Positions 1 through 6,643 of a stretch of DNA of 29,346 nt are shown one piece after another. The notes under the pieces were generated by a model. It saw only the letters and a program-made list of their open reading frames with translations. It made no database searches and had not been told where the DNA came from. Source of the stretch: a virus; the IMG/VR virus record IMGVR_UViG_3300045135_003618, positions 1 through 29,346 of that record. One strand, 5' to 3'. Position 1 is the first letter of the stretch; the number at the start of each line of letters is the position of its first letter. The translations under genes were made by a program, and so were the position numbers.

Positions 1-1329
1 TCATTCTGCAGCCTCCAGCCTGCGGGGCACCACCATCTCGCGGATCACTCCGGCGATGCCCTCGCGGCGAATGTCGACCTCGAGCCCGGCAGCGGTGACC
101 GTGACGCGCCGCACCAGCAACTGGATGATCCGAGCCTGCTCGACCGGGAAGAGTTGCGACCAGAGGGCCGTGAACTCGTGCAGAGCTGCGATGGCATCCG
201 CCTCCGAAGCCGCACCGCCGTCGCGTTTCAGGACGGCCAGCACGTGCGTGACCACCTCTGGCGTTTGCAGGATGCGGCGAACCTCGGTCACGACTGCGTC
301 CTCGACCATTCCGGCCGCAAGCCGCATCGGCGCGGTCTCCTCGCCGGTTTCGCGGTTCCGTATCACGTCCATTGACACATAGTAGCGGTAGAGCTTCGCT
401 CCCTTCTTCGTGCTGGTCGGCGTCATGGCGGCGCCATTTTCGCCGAAGATCAGTCCTTTCAGCAGCGCGGGCGTCTGCGTGCGGCTGTTGTTGGCCCGCT
501 TGCGGGGGCTTTCCTGCAAGATGGCATGGACCTGATCCCAAAGGTCTGCGTCGATGATGGCATCATGCTCGCCGGGATAGGCCTTCCCCTTGTGCAGGGC
601 CTCGCCCCGATACACGCGGTTGTTCAGCAGCCGGTAAAGGTAGCCCTTGTCGATCAACGTGCCTTGCTTGTTTCGGAACCCGTCGCGGCGCAGCTCCCGC
701 GCCAGCACGGTCGCCGAGCCCAGATCAATGAACCGCTGGAAGATCCGCCGCACAGAGGCGGCCTCAGCCTCGTTCACCACCAGCTTGCGATCCTGCACAT
801 CGTATCCAAGGGGCACATAGCCGCCCATCCAGATGCCGCGCTTGCGCGAGGCTGCCACCTTGTCACGAATACGTTCGCCGATGACCTCGCGCTCGAACTG
901 GGCAAACGACAGCAGGATGTTCAGCGTCAACCGGCCCATGGATGTAGTCGTGTTGAAGGACTGCGTCACCGAGACGAATGTGACCCCGTTGCGGTCGAAC
1001 ACCTCGACCAGCTTGGAAAAATCCATCAGCGAGCGCGACAGGCGGTCGATCTTGTAGACCACCACGACGTCGATCAGCCCGTCGTCGATGTCGGCCAGCA
1101 GCTGCTTCAAGCCGGGCCGGTCCAGATTGCCCCCTGAAAACCCGCCATCGTCATAGCGTTCGCGCGTGGCGACCCAGCCCTCGGATTTCTGGCTGGCGAT
1201 GTACGCCTCGCAGGCCTCACGCTGGGCGTCGAGGCTGTTGAATTCCATGTCGAGCCCTTCCTCGCTCGACTTGCGAGTGTAGATCGCGCAGCGAAGGCGG
1301 CGGTTCGGGCGGGTTTCCATCTGCCTCAT
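1..1329 (-). CDS. Large serine recombinase (phage integrase)
   Basis: Site-specific recombinase expected to integrate and excise the element through a serine-DNA intermediate. The N-terminal resolvase domain (about residues 12-160) carries the YTRKS motif with the likely nucleophile Ser21, then YKIDRLSRS and the FAQFERE helix. The recombinase domain follows (GGYVPLGYDV, about 170-290). The region that holds a CxxC zinc ribbon in many large serine recombinases reads LKGLIFGENGAAM here and has no cysteines. The protein (442 aa) is short for the class. The start overlaps the DUF2924 stop by 4 bases (ATGA), implying translational coupling. A second ATG at 1320 is equally possible, because the GGAGG lies very close to the first one. 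The window begins exactly at this gene's stop codon, so any att site beyond it is not visible. Confidence 0.93.
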   Translation of the reverse strand: MRQMETRPNRRLRCAIYTRKSSEEGLDMEFNSLDAQREACEAYIASQKSEGWVATRERYDDGGFSGGNLDRPGLKQLLADIDDGLIDVVVVYKIDRLSRSLMDFSKLVEVFDRNGVTFVSVTQSFNTTTSMGRLTLNILLSFAQFEREVIGERIRDKVAASRKRGIWMGGYVPLGYDVQDRKLVVNEAEAASVRRIFQRFIDLGSATVLARELRRDGFRNKQGTLIDKGYLYRLLNNRVYRGEALHKGKAYPGEHDAIIDADLWDQVHAILQESPRKRANNSRTQTPALLKGLIFGENGAAMTPTSTKKGAKLYRYYVSMDVIRNRETGEETAPMRLAAGMVEDAVVTEVRRILQTPEVVTHVLAVLKRDGGAASEADAIAALHEFTALWSQLFPVEQARIIQLLVRRVTVTAAGLEVDIRREGIAGVIREMVVPRRLEAAE

Positions 1330-1826
1330 GCCTCCTCCCGCTTGCGCTCACGCAGGCCGAAGAAACGGTACCCGTTCCAGCGCGTTCCGGTGATTGCGCG
1401 AGCGACGGCAGAGAGCGATTTGAATTTGCGCCCCTGCCAGTCGAAGCCATCTTTCAGCACGGTAACGGTATGCTCGACGCCGTCCCATTCGCGTAGCAGC
1501 TTCGTACCCGTCACGGGATTGCGGGGATCAGCGATCTGATGCTTGCGCCGGGCGAGGCCTTCGACCTCGTCGGCCAGCAAGTCCAGCATACGCCGCGTAT
1601 CCCGGTCGGGGCCGCCGTAGGTCAGTTCCTGAAGCCGATAGGCGATCCGCAGTTCAAGAAATGCCCGACTGTTGTTCGGCGCTGAGGTGCCGAGGAGCTT
1701 TTCCCATTCGGCTTTCAACTCCTTGACTGACATCGCTTTCAGGGCGGCCAGGCGCGACAGCACCGTCTGATCCTGGCTTGGATCATGCCCCGGTTGCGTG
1801 GGGGTTATCTTATTGTGATGCTTCAT
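1326..1826 (-). CDS. DUF2924 family protein
   Basis: A 166-residue protein of the DUF2924 family, which is commonly found next to serine recombinases in alphaproteobacterial prophages; the biochemical role is unknown to me. Visible features are the N-terminal segment LAALKAMSVKELKAEW, the AFLELRIAYRLQELTYGG helix, and a C-terminal part with GTKLLREWDGVEHTVTVL and a basic end (SLSAVARAITGTRWNGYRFF) typical of the family. The frame is open upstream to 1937, but the start at 1826 is chosen because GGAGGA (minus strand, 1836-1831) sits just before that ATG and the family homology begins there. It overlaps the upstream small gene by 17 bases and the recombinase start by 4, so all three are probably one transcript. 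It may assist recombinase function or directionality; that is inference. Confidence 0.88.
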   Translation of the reverse strand: MKHHNKITPTQPGHDPSQDQTVLSRLAALKAMSVKELKAEWEKLLGTSAPNNSRAFLELRIAYRLQELTYGGPDRDTRRMLDLLADEVEGLARRKHQIADPRNPVTGTKLLREWDGVEHTVTVLKDGFDWQGRKFKSLSAVARAITGTRWNGYRFFGLRERKREEA

Positions 1827-2058
1827 GAATTCCTCCGATGCGGATACGTTTTGCACGACGACCACCGCTCTTTCGGGGCGGGAAGTCCACGAAACTGTCT
1901 CCGTTCTCGGCAGATAAACCGCTGGACTGTACAGCATTCAGCCGAACGACGCCTGCGGCCAGGATGCGCCCAATCTCGGCGAGGCGTGCATCGGCCGACA
2001 TGCGGTCAGGGCATAGGGGATTGGGCCCCGAAATAGGGGGTTCTGGTACGTGTGACAT
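1810..2058 (-). CDS. Small conserved hypothetical protein upstream of DUF2924
   Basis: An 82-residue protein with the segment MSADARLAEIGRILAAGVVRL at about residues 20-40, then SGLSAENGDSFVDFPPRKSGGRR and a basic tail. I recall similar short proteins (LAEIGRILAAGxxRL followed by SSxLSxxxGESSLDF-like text) upstream of DUF2924 in related prophages, which is why I accept this as a gene. The function is unknown. Residues 20-40 are predicted helical, and the basic tail could contact nucleic acid. The start is uncertain: ATG at 2058 or ATG at 2001 (Met20), with no strong Shine-Dalgarno at either. The 3' end overlaps the DUF2924 start by 17 bases, which supports co-translation with it and the recombinase. 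Confidence 0.65.
   Translation of the reverse strand: MSHVPEPPISGPNPLCPDRMSADARLAEIGRILAAGVVRLNAVQSSGLSAENGDSFVDFPPRKSGGRRAKRIRIGGIHEASQ
1831..1836 (-). promoter_or_regulatory. Shine-Dalgarno deciding the DUF2924 start
   Basis: GGAGGA on the minus strand, four bases before the ATG at 1826. The frame stays open 37 codons further upstream, so this site is what sets the start. Confidence 0.7.
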
Positions 2059-2065
2059 GGCGACT

Positions 2066-2103
2066 TTTCGCGATTGGGATGATGGTCAAAAGGTATCGCG
2101 AAA
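2066..2103. promoter_or_regulatory. Inverted repeat TTTCGCGAT / ATCGCGAAA upstream of recombinase operon
   Basis: Perfect 9-base arms at 2066-2074 and 2095-2103, separated by 20 bases, in the gap between the end of the peptidase gene and the start of the recombinase operon. A third half-copy, CGCGAAA, lies at 2161-2167. The position fits an operator or part of a recombinase site, but the role is inferred. Confidence 0.45.
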
Positions 2104-2223
2104 TCAGGAAAACACAAGCTTTTCAATATTTTGGGGACAGCGCCGGGCTATGCGTAACGCCGCGAAAATCTGCGCACGCAATCCCCGGCCTTGGTGACCA
2201 GCTCAGGCGCAATGGGCCGCGAA

Positions 2224-3156
2224 TCAGCGCGCGTCGCCGCCCATGAATTTATCGAATGTGTCGAGTTCGGGCTCTTCCTCGAGCTCGGCCATCTCCCACC
2301 GCGACGGTCCGCGGTCGGGATAGAGCAAGAGCGAAATCGACATCTCGTTCCCAGGTGAGAACACGGTCATTTCGCGCACGGGTTCGCTGCCGAGCCAGAC
2401 ACCAGCCGGGTGGTGATGGCCGTGACGGCCAGTATCCCAGTCCACTTCCTGCGCGGCCAGAGACGCCGCTGGCAACTCAGTCACAATCTGTCGGGCGCGG
2501 TAGAAGACGCCGGATCTCAGAAGCGGTTCGCTGGACCATGCCCAGTCGATGAAGCCATCTTTGCCGACGACGATCATCGCCCGCTTGTGCGTGATGGTCA
2601 TCCATTTCAGGATCGCTGCCGTCAGCGAGACCGCATAGCGGTCGGCCAATTCGGTCATCAGGTCGATGTCGATCACGCGGCCGTCGATTTGCGCGCGGAA
2701 ATCATCAAGCGGCATCAGGAGGTAGGAGGCAAAGGTGTTGGCCTCGCCTTCGATCTTGTTCCGGCGTTCGTCCCAGTCCGCCATGTTGCGGTTGGTGCAC
2801 TCAAGGCCAGCGGGGTGTAAATGCCGATGCAACAGGTAATGACCGAGTTCATGGGCCAGTGTGAAATTGCGCCGCCCCTCGGACCGAATGTTTTCGTTGT
2901 AGATGATGCCCCATTCACCCGAGCCGTTGGGGTGCGGCATCAGCATGCCCTCAATGCCATCTGACAGATCGAGGCCCCTGACCATCGTGATGGGCGCATC
3001 CGGAAAAAGGTGGCGCGAAATATCCTGCGCCAGTGCCGCGACATCGATGGGAAACCGCGGCAGCCCGTGCGTGCCCTGAACGGCCGAGAGGATTTGGGTC
3101 AGGCGGATTGCCCAGCCTTTCGGCGACAAGCGCAGGCTCAACTCTTTTTGCTCCAC
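2224..3156 (-). CDS. ImmA/IrrE family metallo-endopeptidase
   Basis: Zinc metallopeptidase of the ImmA/IrrE group, which in mobile elements such as ICEBs1 cleaves the partner repressor and releases lytic genes. The zinc motif HELGH lies at residues 102-106 in the context FTLAHELGHYLLH, and a downstream glutamate in EGEANTFASYLLMP (about residue 138) is the likely third ligand. The protein is 310 residues, with a C-terminal extension of about 110 residues beyond the peptidase core that may be a sensor or substrate-recognition part (inference). The start is a GTG at 3156, 19 bases inside the XRE repressor gene. This overlap is usual for repressor/ImmA pairs and suggests coupled translation. Confidence 0.92.
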   Translation of the reverse strand: MEQKELSLRLSPKGWAIRLTQILSAVQGTHGLPRFPIDVAALAQDISRHLFPDAPITMVRGLDLSDGIEGMLMPHPNGSGEWGIIYNENIRSEGRRNFTLAHELGHYLLHRHLHPAGLECTNRNMADWDERRNKIEGEANTFASYLLMPLDDFRAQIDGRVIDIDLMTELADRYAVSLTAAILKWMTITHKRAMIVVGKDGFIDWAWSSEPLLRSGVFYRARQIVTELPAASLAAQEVDWDTGRHGHHHPAGVWLGSEPVREMTVFSPGNEMSISLLLYPDRGPSRWEMAELEEEPELDTFDKFMGGDAR

Positions 3157-3458
3157 AGGTCGATCATGTCGGTGATCTTCTCCTGATCTTCCGGCTTGAG
3201 CTTGCTGAATTTGCGGAAGAACGCCTCCTTGAGAACCTGATCGCTGGGCTCTTCACTTTCATCGAGCAGGTAATCGGTCGTGACCTCAAGAGCCTGGGCG
3301 ATGCGGGTCAGCTTTTCGCCGGAGGGTTTTCGGGTGTCGCGGTTCTCGAGTTCCCAGATATAGCTCTTGCTCGAGTCGGTCAGCTCGGCGAGCTTGTCGA
3401 GGGAATATCCCTTCTCCTGGCGGTGGCGCTTAATCTTCGCGCCGAGGGAGGTGGTCAT
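3138..3458 (-). CDS. XRE family transcriptional repressor (ImmR/CI-like)
   Basis: A 106-residue DNA-binding protein. The N-terminal helix-turn-helix spans about residues 5-65: LGAKIKRHRQEKGYSLDKLA, then ELTDSSKSYIWELENRDTRK with the WELEN signature of XRE proteins, then LTRIAQALEVTTDYLL. The C-terminal tail SKLKPEDQEKITDMIDLW is likely for dimerisation. The ATG at 3458 is preceded by AAGGAT at proper spacing; longer readings upstream run into the divergent gene and are rejected. It is transcribed away from the unknown pair starting at 3618 and overlaps the ImmA-type peptidase gene by 19 bases. Likely role: lysogeny repressor binding the two GTTCG...CGAAC sites in 3459-3617, inactivated by the peptidase. 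Confidence 0.92.
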   Translation of the reverse strand: MTTSLGAKIKRHRQEKGYSLDKLAELTDSSKSYIWELENRDTRKPSGEKLTRIAQALEVTTDYLLDESEEPSDQVLKEAFFRKFSKLKPEDQEKITDMIDLWSKKS

Positions 3459-3494
3459 TGTATCATCCTTGTTTTCCTTGGGTTCAGGGCGTGT

Positions 3495-3510
3495 GTTCGA
3501 TATGCCGAAC
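3495..3510. promoter_or_regulatory. Candidate repressor operator 1
   Basis: GTTCG-ATATGC-CGAAC, an inverted repeat with 5-base arms and a 6-base AT-rich centre. It lies 37 bases upstream of the repressor ATG, in the divergent control region. Confidence 0.6.
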
Positions 3511-3543
3511 AAAAACGTGTCGCGCAAGTAGACTCGGCGATTT

Positions 3544-3561
3544 GTTCGGTATATATCGAAC
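3544..3561. promoter_or_regulatory. Candidate repressor operator 2 (overlaps probable rightward promoter)
   Basis: GTTCG-GTATATAT-CGAAC carries the same arms as operator 1 with an 8-base centre. The two centres are 50 bases apart, close to five helical turns. The TATATAT inside could be a -10 element for the rightward gene at 3618, but no convincing -35 is seen. Confidence 0.6.
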
Positions 3562-3617
3562 GTCTGCGTATCTCGATGCGCAGATTCTCCCTGCTCCCGG
3601 TCTCGAAAGGTCTGCCC

Positions 3618-4841
3618 ATGACTGCTATTTCCACCTTCCTCCGCAAAACCCCTGTTGTCCGCCTGAAGGATTACTTCACGGCTGGCGGGTTCACGTCGCT
3701 CGCTCCCGTCGACTGGACAAAGCCCGAGGCCGAGATCGTCGAACCGCTCATCAAAGCGGTGGACGGCATGACCGATGATGAAAAGCAGCGCGTTGTCCTT
3801 GATGCTGGCCGCGTTGCGGCGCTGGCGGATGAGCCCGGACAAAATGCCCTGCAAAACGTCGTCCAGAACCGCTCCGTCTTTGACACGCTCGAGGGGGCCA
3901 ACAATCGGTCGCTCTGGGCCTTTCTTAACGAGAACGACCGTTTCCGCCTCGCGGAAGAGGTGCGCTACAACGACGAGCGCCGTCGGACGCGGTCGTGGAA
4001 CGGCTTCGAGGTCGAGAAGGACTGCGCCGTTCGCCGCGATCCGATTTCTGTTGCCGCCTTTACCAAAGCGATCCGCGACCGCTTCGACACCCCGCATGTG
4101 CATGTCGATATTTTCGACCGGCACCGCGTCATCCTCGAAGATCAGGAATGCGACCTGGTTCAGGTTGCCGTTTACCGGGAAGGCCGCCCCGAAGACATGC
4201 TGGGGTTCGACGCGAACAGCACGCTGTCGCGCCGGATCGTGAAGCCGGTCTTCGAAGCGTCCCTGACCTATGAGGCGGATACCGGCGTCATCGAGGTTGT
4301 GGCCAATACGCTGGAAGACCGGAGGGATCTGACGGCCTATATGGCGCGGGACCTGCTTGGCATCGATTTCAAGGAAAAGCCGATCCCGCTTCGGGAATAC
4401 GATCTCAGCATGTTGCTGAAGCCCTTCGACTTCCCGACGGACGTCGAAGACGGAATCATTGGCGTTACCGTGAAAGAACTGCGCTTGATGGAGGTCGGTC
4501 AGCCCAACGAACGGATCATTCTCGAATCCATGTCAGGTGCCGACCGCACTGTCTGGGAAATGGCCGAAGAGCGCATCGGGCTCGACATCGGCGGCACCGG
4601 GCATGTCCTGTCGATCGCGTCGGAGATGCCGGAATGGATTGTTACCCGCGCCCGGTTCACGATCAAGTTCCAACCCGGCCCCGGTGGTGGGCGTGGCAAA
4701 TCCCTTACGCTGACCGTGACCATGCCACATGGCTGCAACCTCAAGGACATGACCCCGCATGAGCGGTTGATCGGTGAGAAGTATCTGCGCCGCTGGGGCA
4801 TCCTGACCGACACCGCTGATCTCGGTGATCTCATTGAGTAA
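3618..4841 (+). CDS. Unknown protein A of a two-gene module (407 aa)
   Basis: I do not recognise this family. The protein is soluble-looking, acidic and 407 residues long, with no signal peptide, membrane segment, Walker motif or obvious nuclease motif. The N-terminal third is helical (EIVEPLIKAVDGMTDDEKQR, VRYNDERRRTRSWNGFEVEK). The middle looks like mixed alpha/beta (VHVDIFDRHRVILED, EASLTYEADTGVIEVV), and the C-terminal part is beta-rich (ARFTIKF then a GPGGGRGKSLTLTVTMPHG stretch). The ATG at 3618 is chosen because GAAAGG stands 7 bases before it; an in-frame ATG at 3576 lies nearer the operator. It is the first rightward gene under the presumed repressor control region and overlaps gene B by 17 bases. 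Lysogenic-conversion, exclusion or regulatory roles are possible, but this is inference only. Confidence 0.85.
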   Translation: MTAISTFLRKTPVVRLKDYFTAGGFTSLAPVDWTKPEAEIVEPLIKAVDGMTDDEKQRVVLDAGRVAALADEPGQNALQNVVQNRSVFDTLEGANNRSLWAFLNENDRFRLAEEVRYNDERRRTRSWNGFEVEKDCAVRRDPISVAAFTKAIRDRFDTPHVHVDIFDRHRVILEDQECDLVQVAVYREGRPEDMLGFDANSTLSRRIVKPVFEASLTYEADTGVIEVVANTLEDRRDLTAYMARDLLGIDFKEKPIPLREYDLSMLLKPFDFPTDVEDGIIGVTVKELRLMEVGQPNERIILESMSGADRTVWEMAEERIGLDIGGTGHVLSIASEMPEWIVTRARFTIKFQPGPGGGRGKSLTLTVTMPHGCNLKDMTPHERLIGEKYLRRWGILTDTADLGDLIE

Positions 4842-5763
4842 GCGGGCCGTCGATATGCTGCTTCAGGTGATGGAAACCCGCGCGGCCAAGGTGCAGGCAA
4901 CGACCTTGCGGCAAGTGTCACCTCGGGCAACGGATCAGTTGGTTGAGGCCGAACTTCTAGTGGCGTCCGGGCATATCCCGGTCGTCACGGCGATGGACAA
5001 CTTCGAAGATGAGCCCATCCCGGCGGAATGGTGCGCCGAGCGCAGGCAGTACGGGTACACCAACAGCGTGGGCCGGTGGGTCGCTGTCGATGCCGCTGAG
5101 ATCGCTGCCCTGGCAGTCAATTATCAGAGGGTCTTCGCCAAGATGCTGGTCGGCTTCGAACGCGTAGCCCCTGTGCGACCTGTGCCTCTGATCGATGGCT
5201 TTGCATGGGACATCGGCACCATTCGGCTCGCTGGGGCCAGGTCGCCGGTGCCAATCTGGTTTGCCCGGCGCATGGCTGACCCTGCCGTCTGGCAGGCTGT
5301 CGATGCCCGGTTCTCGCGCCAACAACCAGACGAGGTGCGCGTCATCCTGACGTCTACACCGGGCGATCGCATCCCGATCACCGTGAACAAGCGAAATGTC
5401 GTCATCAACGTGGCCGATGTTGCGGTCGCCCCCGGCAAGCTCGCGATTTCACCACATGCGCTTGGTGCGCGGGTTTTTCCGGGTCATGTCCAGCGCCAGT
5501 TCCCGATCGACCATTCGGATGATTGCGGCATCGTCTGGCATAGGGGTGAAACGCTGACTTTTGGCGGGGACAAGCAGCGTCTGCTCTTGCAACTGCTCTT
5601 CGCAGCCTATGAGGCCAAGTCACCGGTCCTTCGCGTAGCGCACGTCCTTGAAGAGGCTGGGTATGGTGGTCAGGTGAATACTCTGAAGAAGGCTTTTGGC
5701 CGTCGTACCGATTGGCAGCGGTTCATCAAATTCGACGATGGAAATTGCTGGATCGAACCTTGA
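4825..5763 (+). CDS. Unknown protein B of a two-gene module (312 aa), possible C-terminal winged helix
   Basis: I do not recognise this family. The gene begins with GTG at 4825 inside the end of protein A (17-base overlap); TTG at 4834 and ATG at 4855 are alternative starts in the same frame. The N-terminal helices (AVDMLLQVMETRAAKVQATT) are followed by a segment with GYTNSVGRWVAVDAAEIAAL. A central region has VRVILTSTPGDRIPI and VVINVADVAVAPGKLAISPH. The C-terminal 70 residues (FGGDKQRLLLQLLFAAYEAK, then VLRVAHVLEEAGYGGQVNTL, KKAFGRR) look like a winged helix-turn-helix by helix pattern and basic recognition segment. A strong terminator follows at 5790, so A and B appear to be a self-contained operon. 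DNA binding by B is inference. Confidence 0.85.
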   Translation: MISLSKRAVDMLLQVMETRAAKVQATTLRQVSPRATDQLVEAELLVASGHIPVVTAMDNFEDEPIPAEWCAERRQYGYTNSVGRWVAVDAAEIAALAVNYQRVFAKMLVGFERVAPVRPVPLIDGFAWDIGTIRLAGARSPVPIWFARRMADPAVWQAVDARFSRQQPDEVRVILTSTPGDRIPITVNKRNVVINVADVAVAPGKLAISPHALGARVFPGHVQRQFPIDHSDDCGIVWHRGETLTFGGDKQRLLLQLLFAAYEAKSPVLRVAHVLEEAGYGGQVNTLKKAFGRRTDWQRFIKFDDGNCWIEP

Positions 5764-5789
5764 TCTTGCCCTGCGCGTTTCGATGAAAT

Positions 5790-5815
5790 GGCCGTCCTTC
5801 GGGGCGGCCTTTTTT
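5790..5815 (+). terminator. Rho-independent terminator after the unknown pair
   Basis: GGCCGTCC-TTCG-GGGCGGCC followed by six T. The 8-base-pair stem contains one G-U pair and is capped by a stable TTCG tetraloop. It separates the 3618-5763 operon from the early replication operon. Confidence 0.9.
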
Positions 5816-5838
5816 CGTTTTCGGGCATCAATATGCGC

Positions 5839-5880
5839 TGCCTCCCGTTTTGCCTCCCGGCTGCCTCCACGGTGCCTCCC
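5839..5880. repeat. Four phased TGCCTCC direct repeats
   Basis: TGCCTCCC at 5839, 5851 and 5873 and TGCCTCCA at 5862 give spacings of 12, 11 and 11 bases, one per helical turn. They lie 57-98 bases before the AlpA-like gene. Such helically phased short repeats suggest a cooperative protein-binding array (excisionase or autoregulator site); this is inference. Confidence 0.6.
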
Positions 5881-5936
5881 AGCCCCTCCGCCATGGTGAT
5901 CCCGCAAGTGTTCGCGCAAATCCCAAGGAGGTTCAC

Positions 5937-6146
5937 ATGGCGATCAGGCACCTTTCCCAGATCGAGCTGGCGGCTCGCTGGAATATCTCGCACCGCACGC
6001 TGGAACGTTGGCGGTGGACGGGCGAAGGCCCGAAATTCATCAAACTCGGCGGCCGGGTGATCTACCGGCTCGAGGATGTCGAGACCTTCGAGGCTGAACA
6101 GATCCGCGGCGCGGATCATGAACCCCATCGCCCGATGTCGGCGTAA
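5937..6146 (+). CDS. AlpA/MerR-like helix-turn-helix protein (putative excisionase)
   Basis: A 69-residue winged helix-turn-helix protein: LSQIELAARWNISHRTLERW, then RWTGEGPKFIKLGGRVIYRL, EDVETFEAEQ. This is the HTH_17/AlpA pattern used by phage excisionases and regulators, with the recognition helix at SHRTLERWR and the G-P-x-F-I-K-L-G-G-R-V-Y-R wing. The ATG at 5937 is fixed by AAGGAGG five bases upstream; the frame is open further up, but no ribosome site is seen there. It is the first gene of the early operon, 11 bases before the next, and is preceded by the phased TGCCTCC repeats, which it could bind. A role in excision by the serine recombinase or in early gene control is inference. Confidence 0.85.
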   Translation: MAIRHLSQIELAARWNISHRTLERWRWTGEGPKFIKLGGRVIYRLEDVETFEAEQIRGADHEPHRPMSA

Positions 6147-6157
6147 GGGGGGACGAC

Positions 6158-6643
6158 ATGACAATTTCTAACCACATCACCCTGGCCGACATTCCCCACA
6201 TGCCTGTGGGCGAGATTGCCACGCTGCCTGCCGATCAGTTGGCGCTGCTGAAAGACGCAGCCGATCAGCAACTGGCGCAAGCCAAGTCTCTCGCGGATTG
6301 GCTCGATGGCGCCATTTCCCTGAAATACGCGGACCGCGCTCAGACAACGCGCCATGGCGCAGGCAAGGACACGGGCACCATCCGGTTCGAGGATGACGGC
6401 GTCACCGTGATCGCCGAACTGCCCAAACGTATCGATTGGGATCAGGCCAAACTCGCCCAAATCGCTGAAAACATCGCCTCGGCCGGGGAAGACCCTGCAG
6501 AGTTCATCGATACCAAGCTGTCGGTCTCCGAGCGCAAATTCTGCGCTTTGCCCGAAAGCTGGCGCAAGGGTTTTGAACCCGCGCGCACGGTCCGCACCGG
6601 CAAGCCGAAGTTCCGTTTCGTTTTGAACGGAGGTGCGTCGTGA
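6158..6643 (+). CDS. Conserved phage early protein of unknown function (161 aa)
   Basis: I do not recognise a named family. The protein has a helical N-terminus (LPADQLALLKDAADQQLAQA, KSLADWLDGAI), a middle beta segment (GTIRFEDDGVTVIAELPKRI) and a C-terminal part with DWDQAKLAQIAENIASAGED, then LSVSERKFCALPESWRKGFE and a basic end. The pattern resembles small proteins near phage recombination genes. A G-rich ribosome site (AAGGGGGG) precedes the ATG. The stop overlaps the next gene's GTG start by 4 bases, so the two are coupled. With an ATPase, DUF669 and exonuclease downstream, it is probably part of the recombination/replication module. No catalytic motif is seen. Confidence 0.85.
   Translation: MTISNHITLADIPHMPVGEIATLPADQLALLKDAADQQLAQAKSLADWLDGAISLKYADRAQTTRHGAGKDTGTIRFEDDGVTVIAELPKRIDWDQAKLAQIAENIASAGEDPAEFIDTKLSVSERKFCALPESWRKGFEPARTVRTGKPKFRFVLNGGAS

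Noticed and set aside
526-1137. Open frame of 203 codons on the plus strand inside the recombinase gene
   Set aside because: It is the antisense shadow of a clear serine recombinase; its translation has no recognisable motif.
5839-5880. TGCCTCC repeats as a CRISPR array
   Set aside because: Units are only 7-8 bases with 3-5 base gaps; CRISPR repeats and spacers are several times longer and no cas gene is present.
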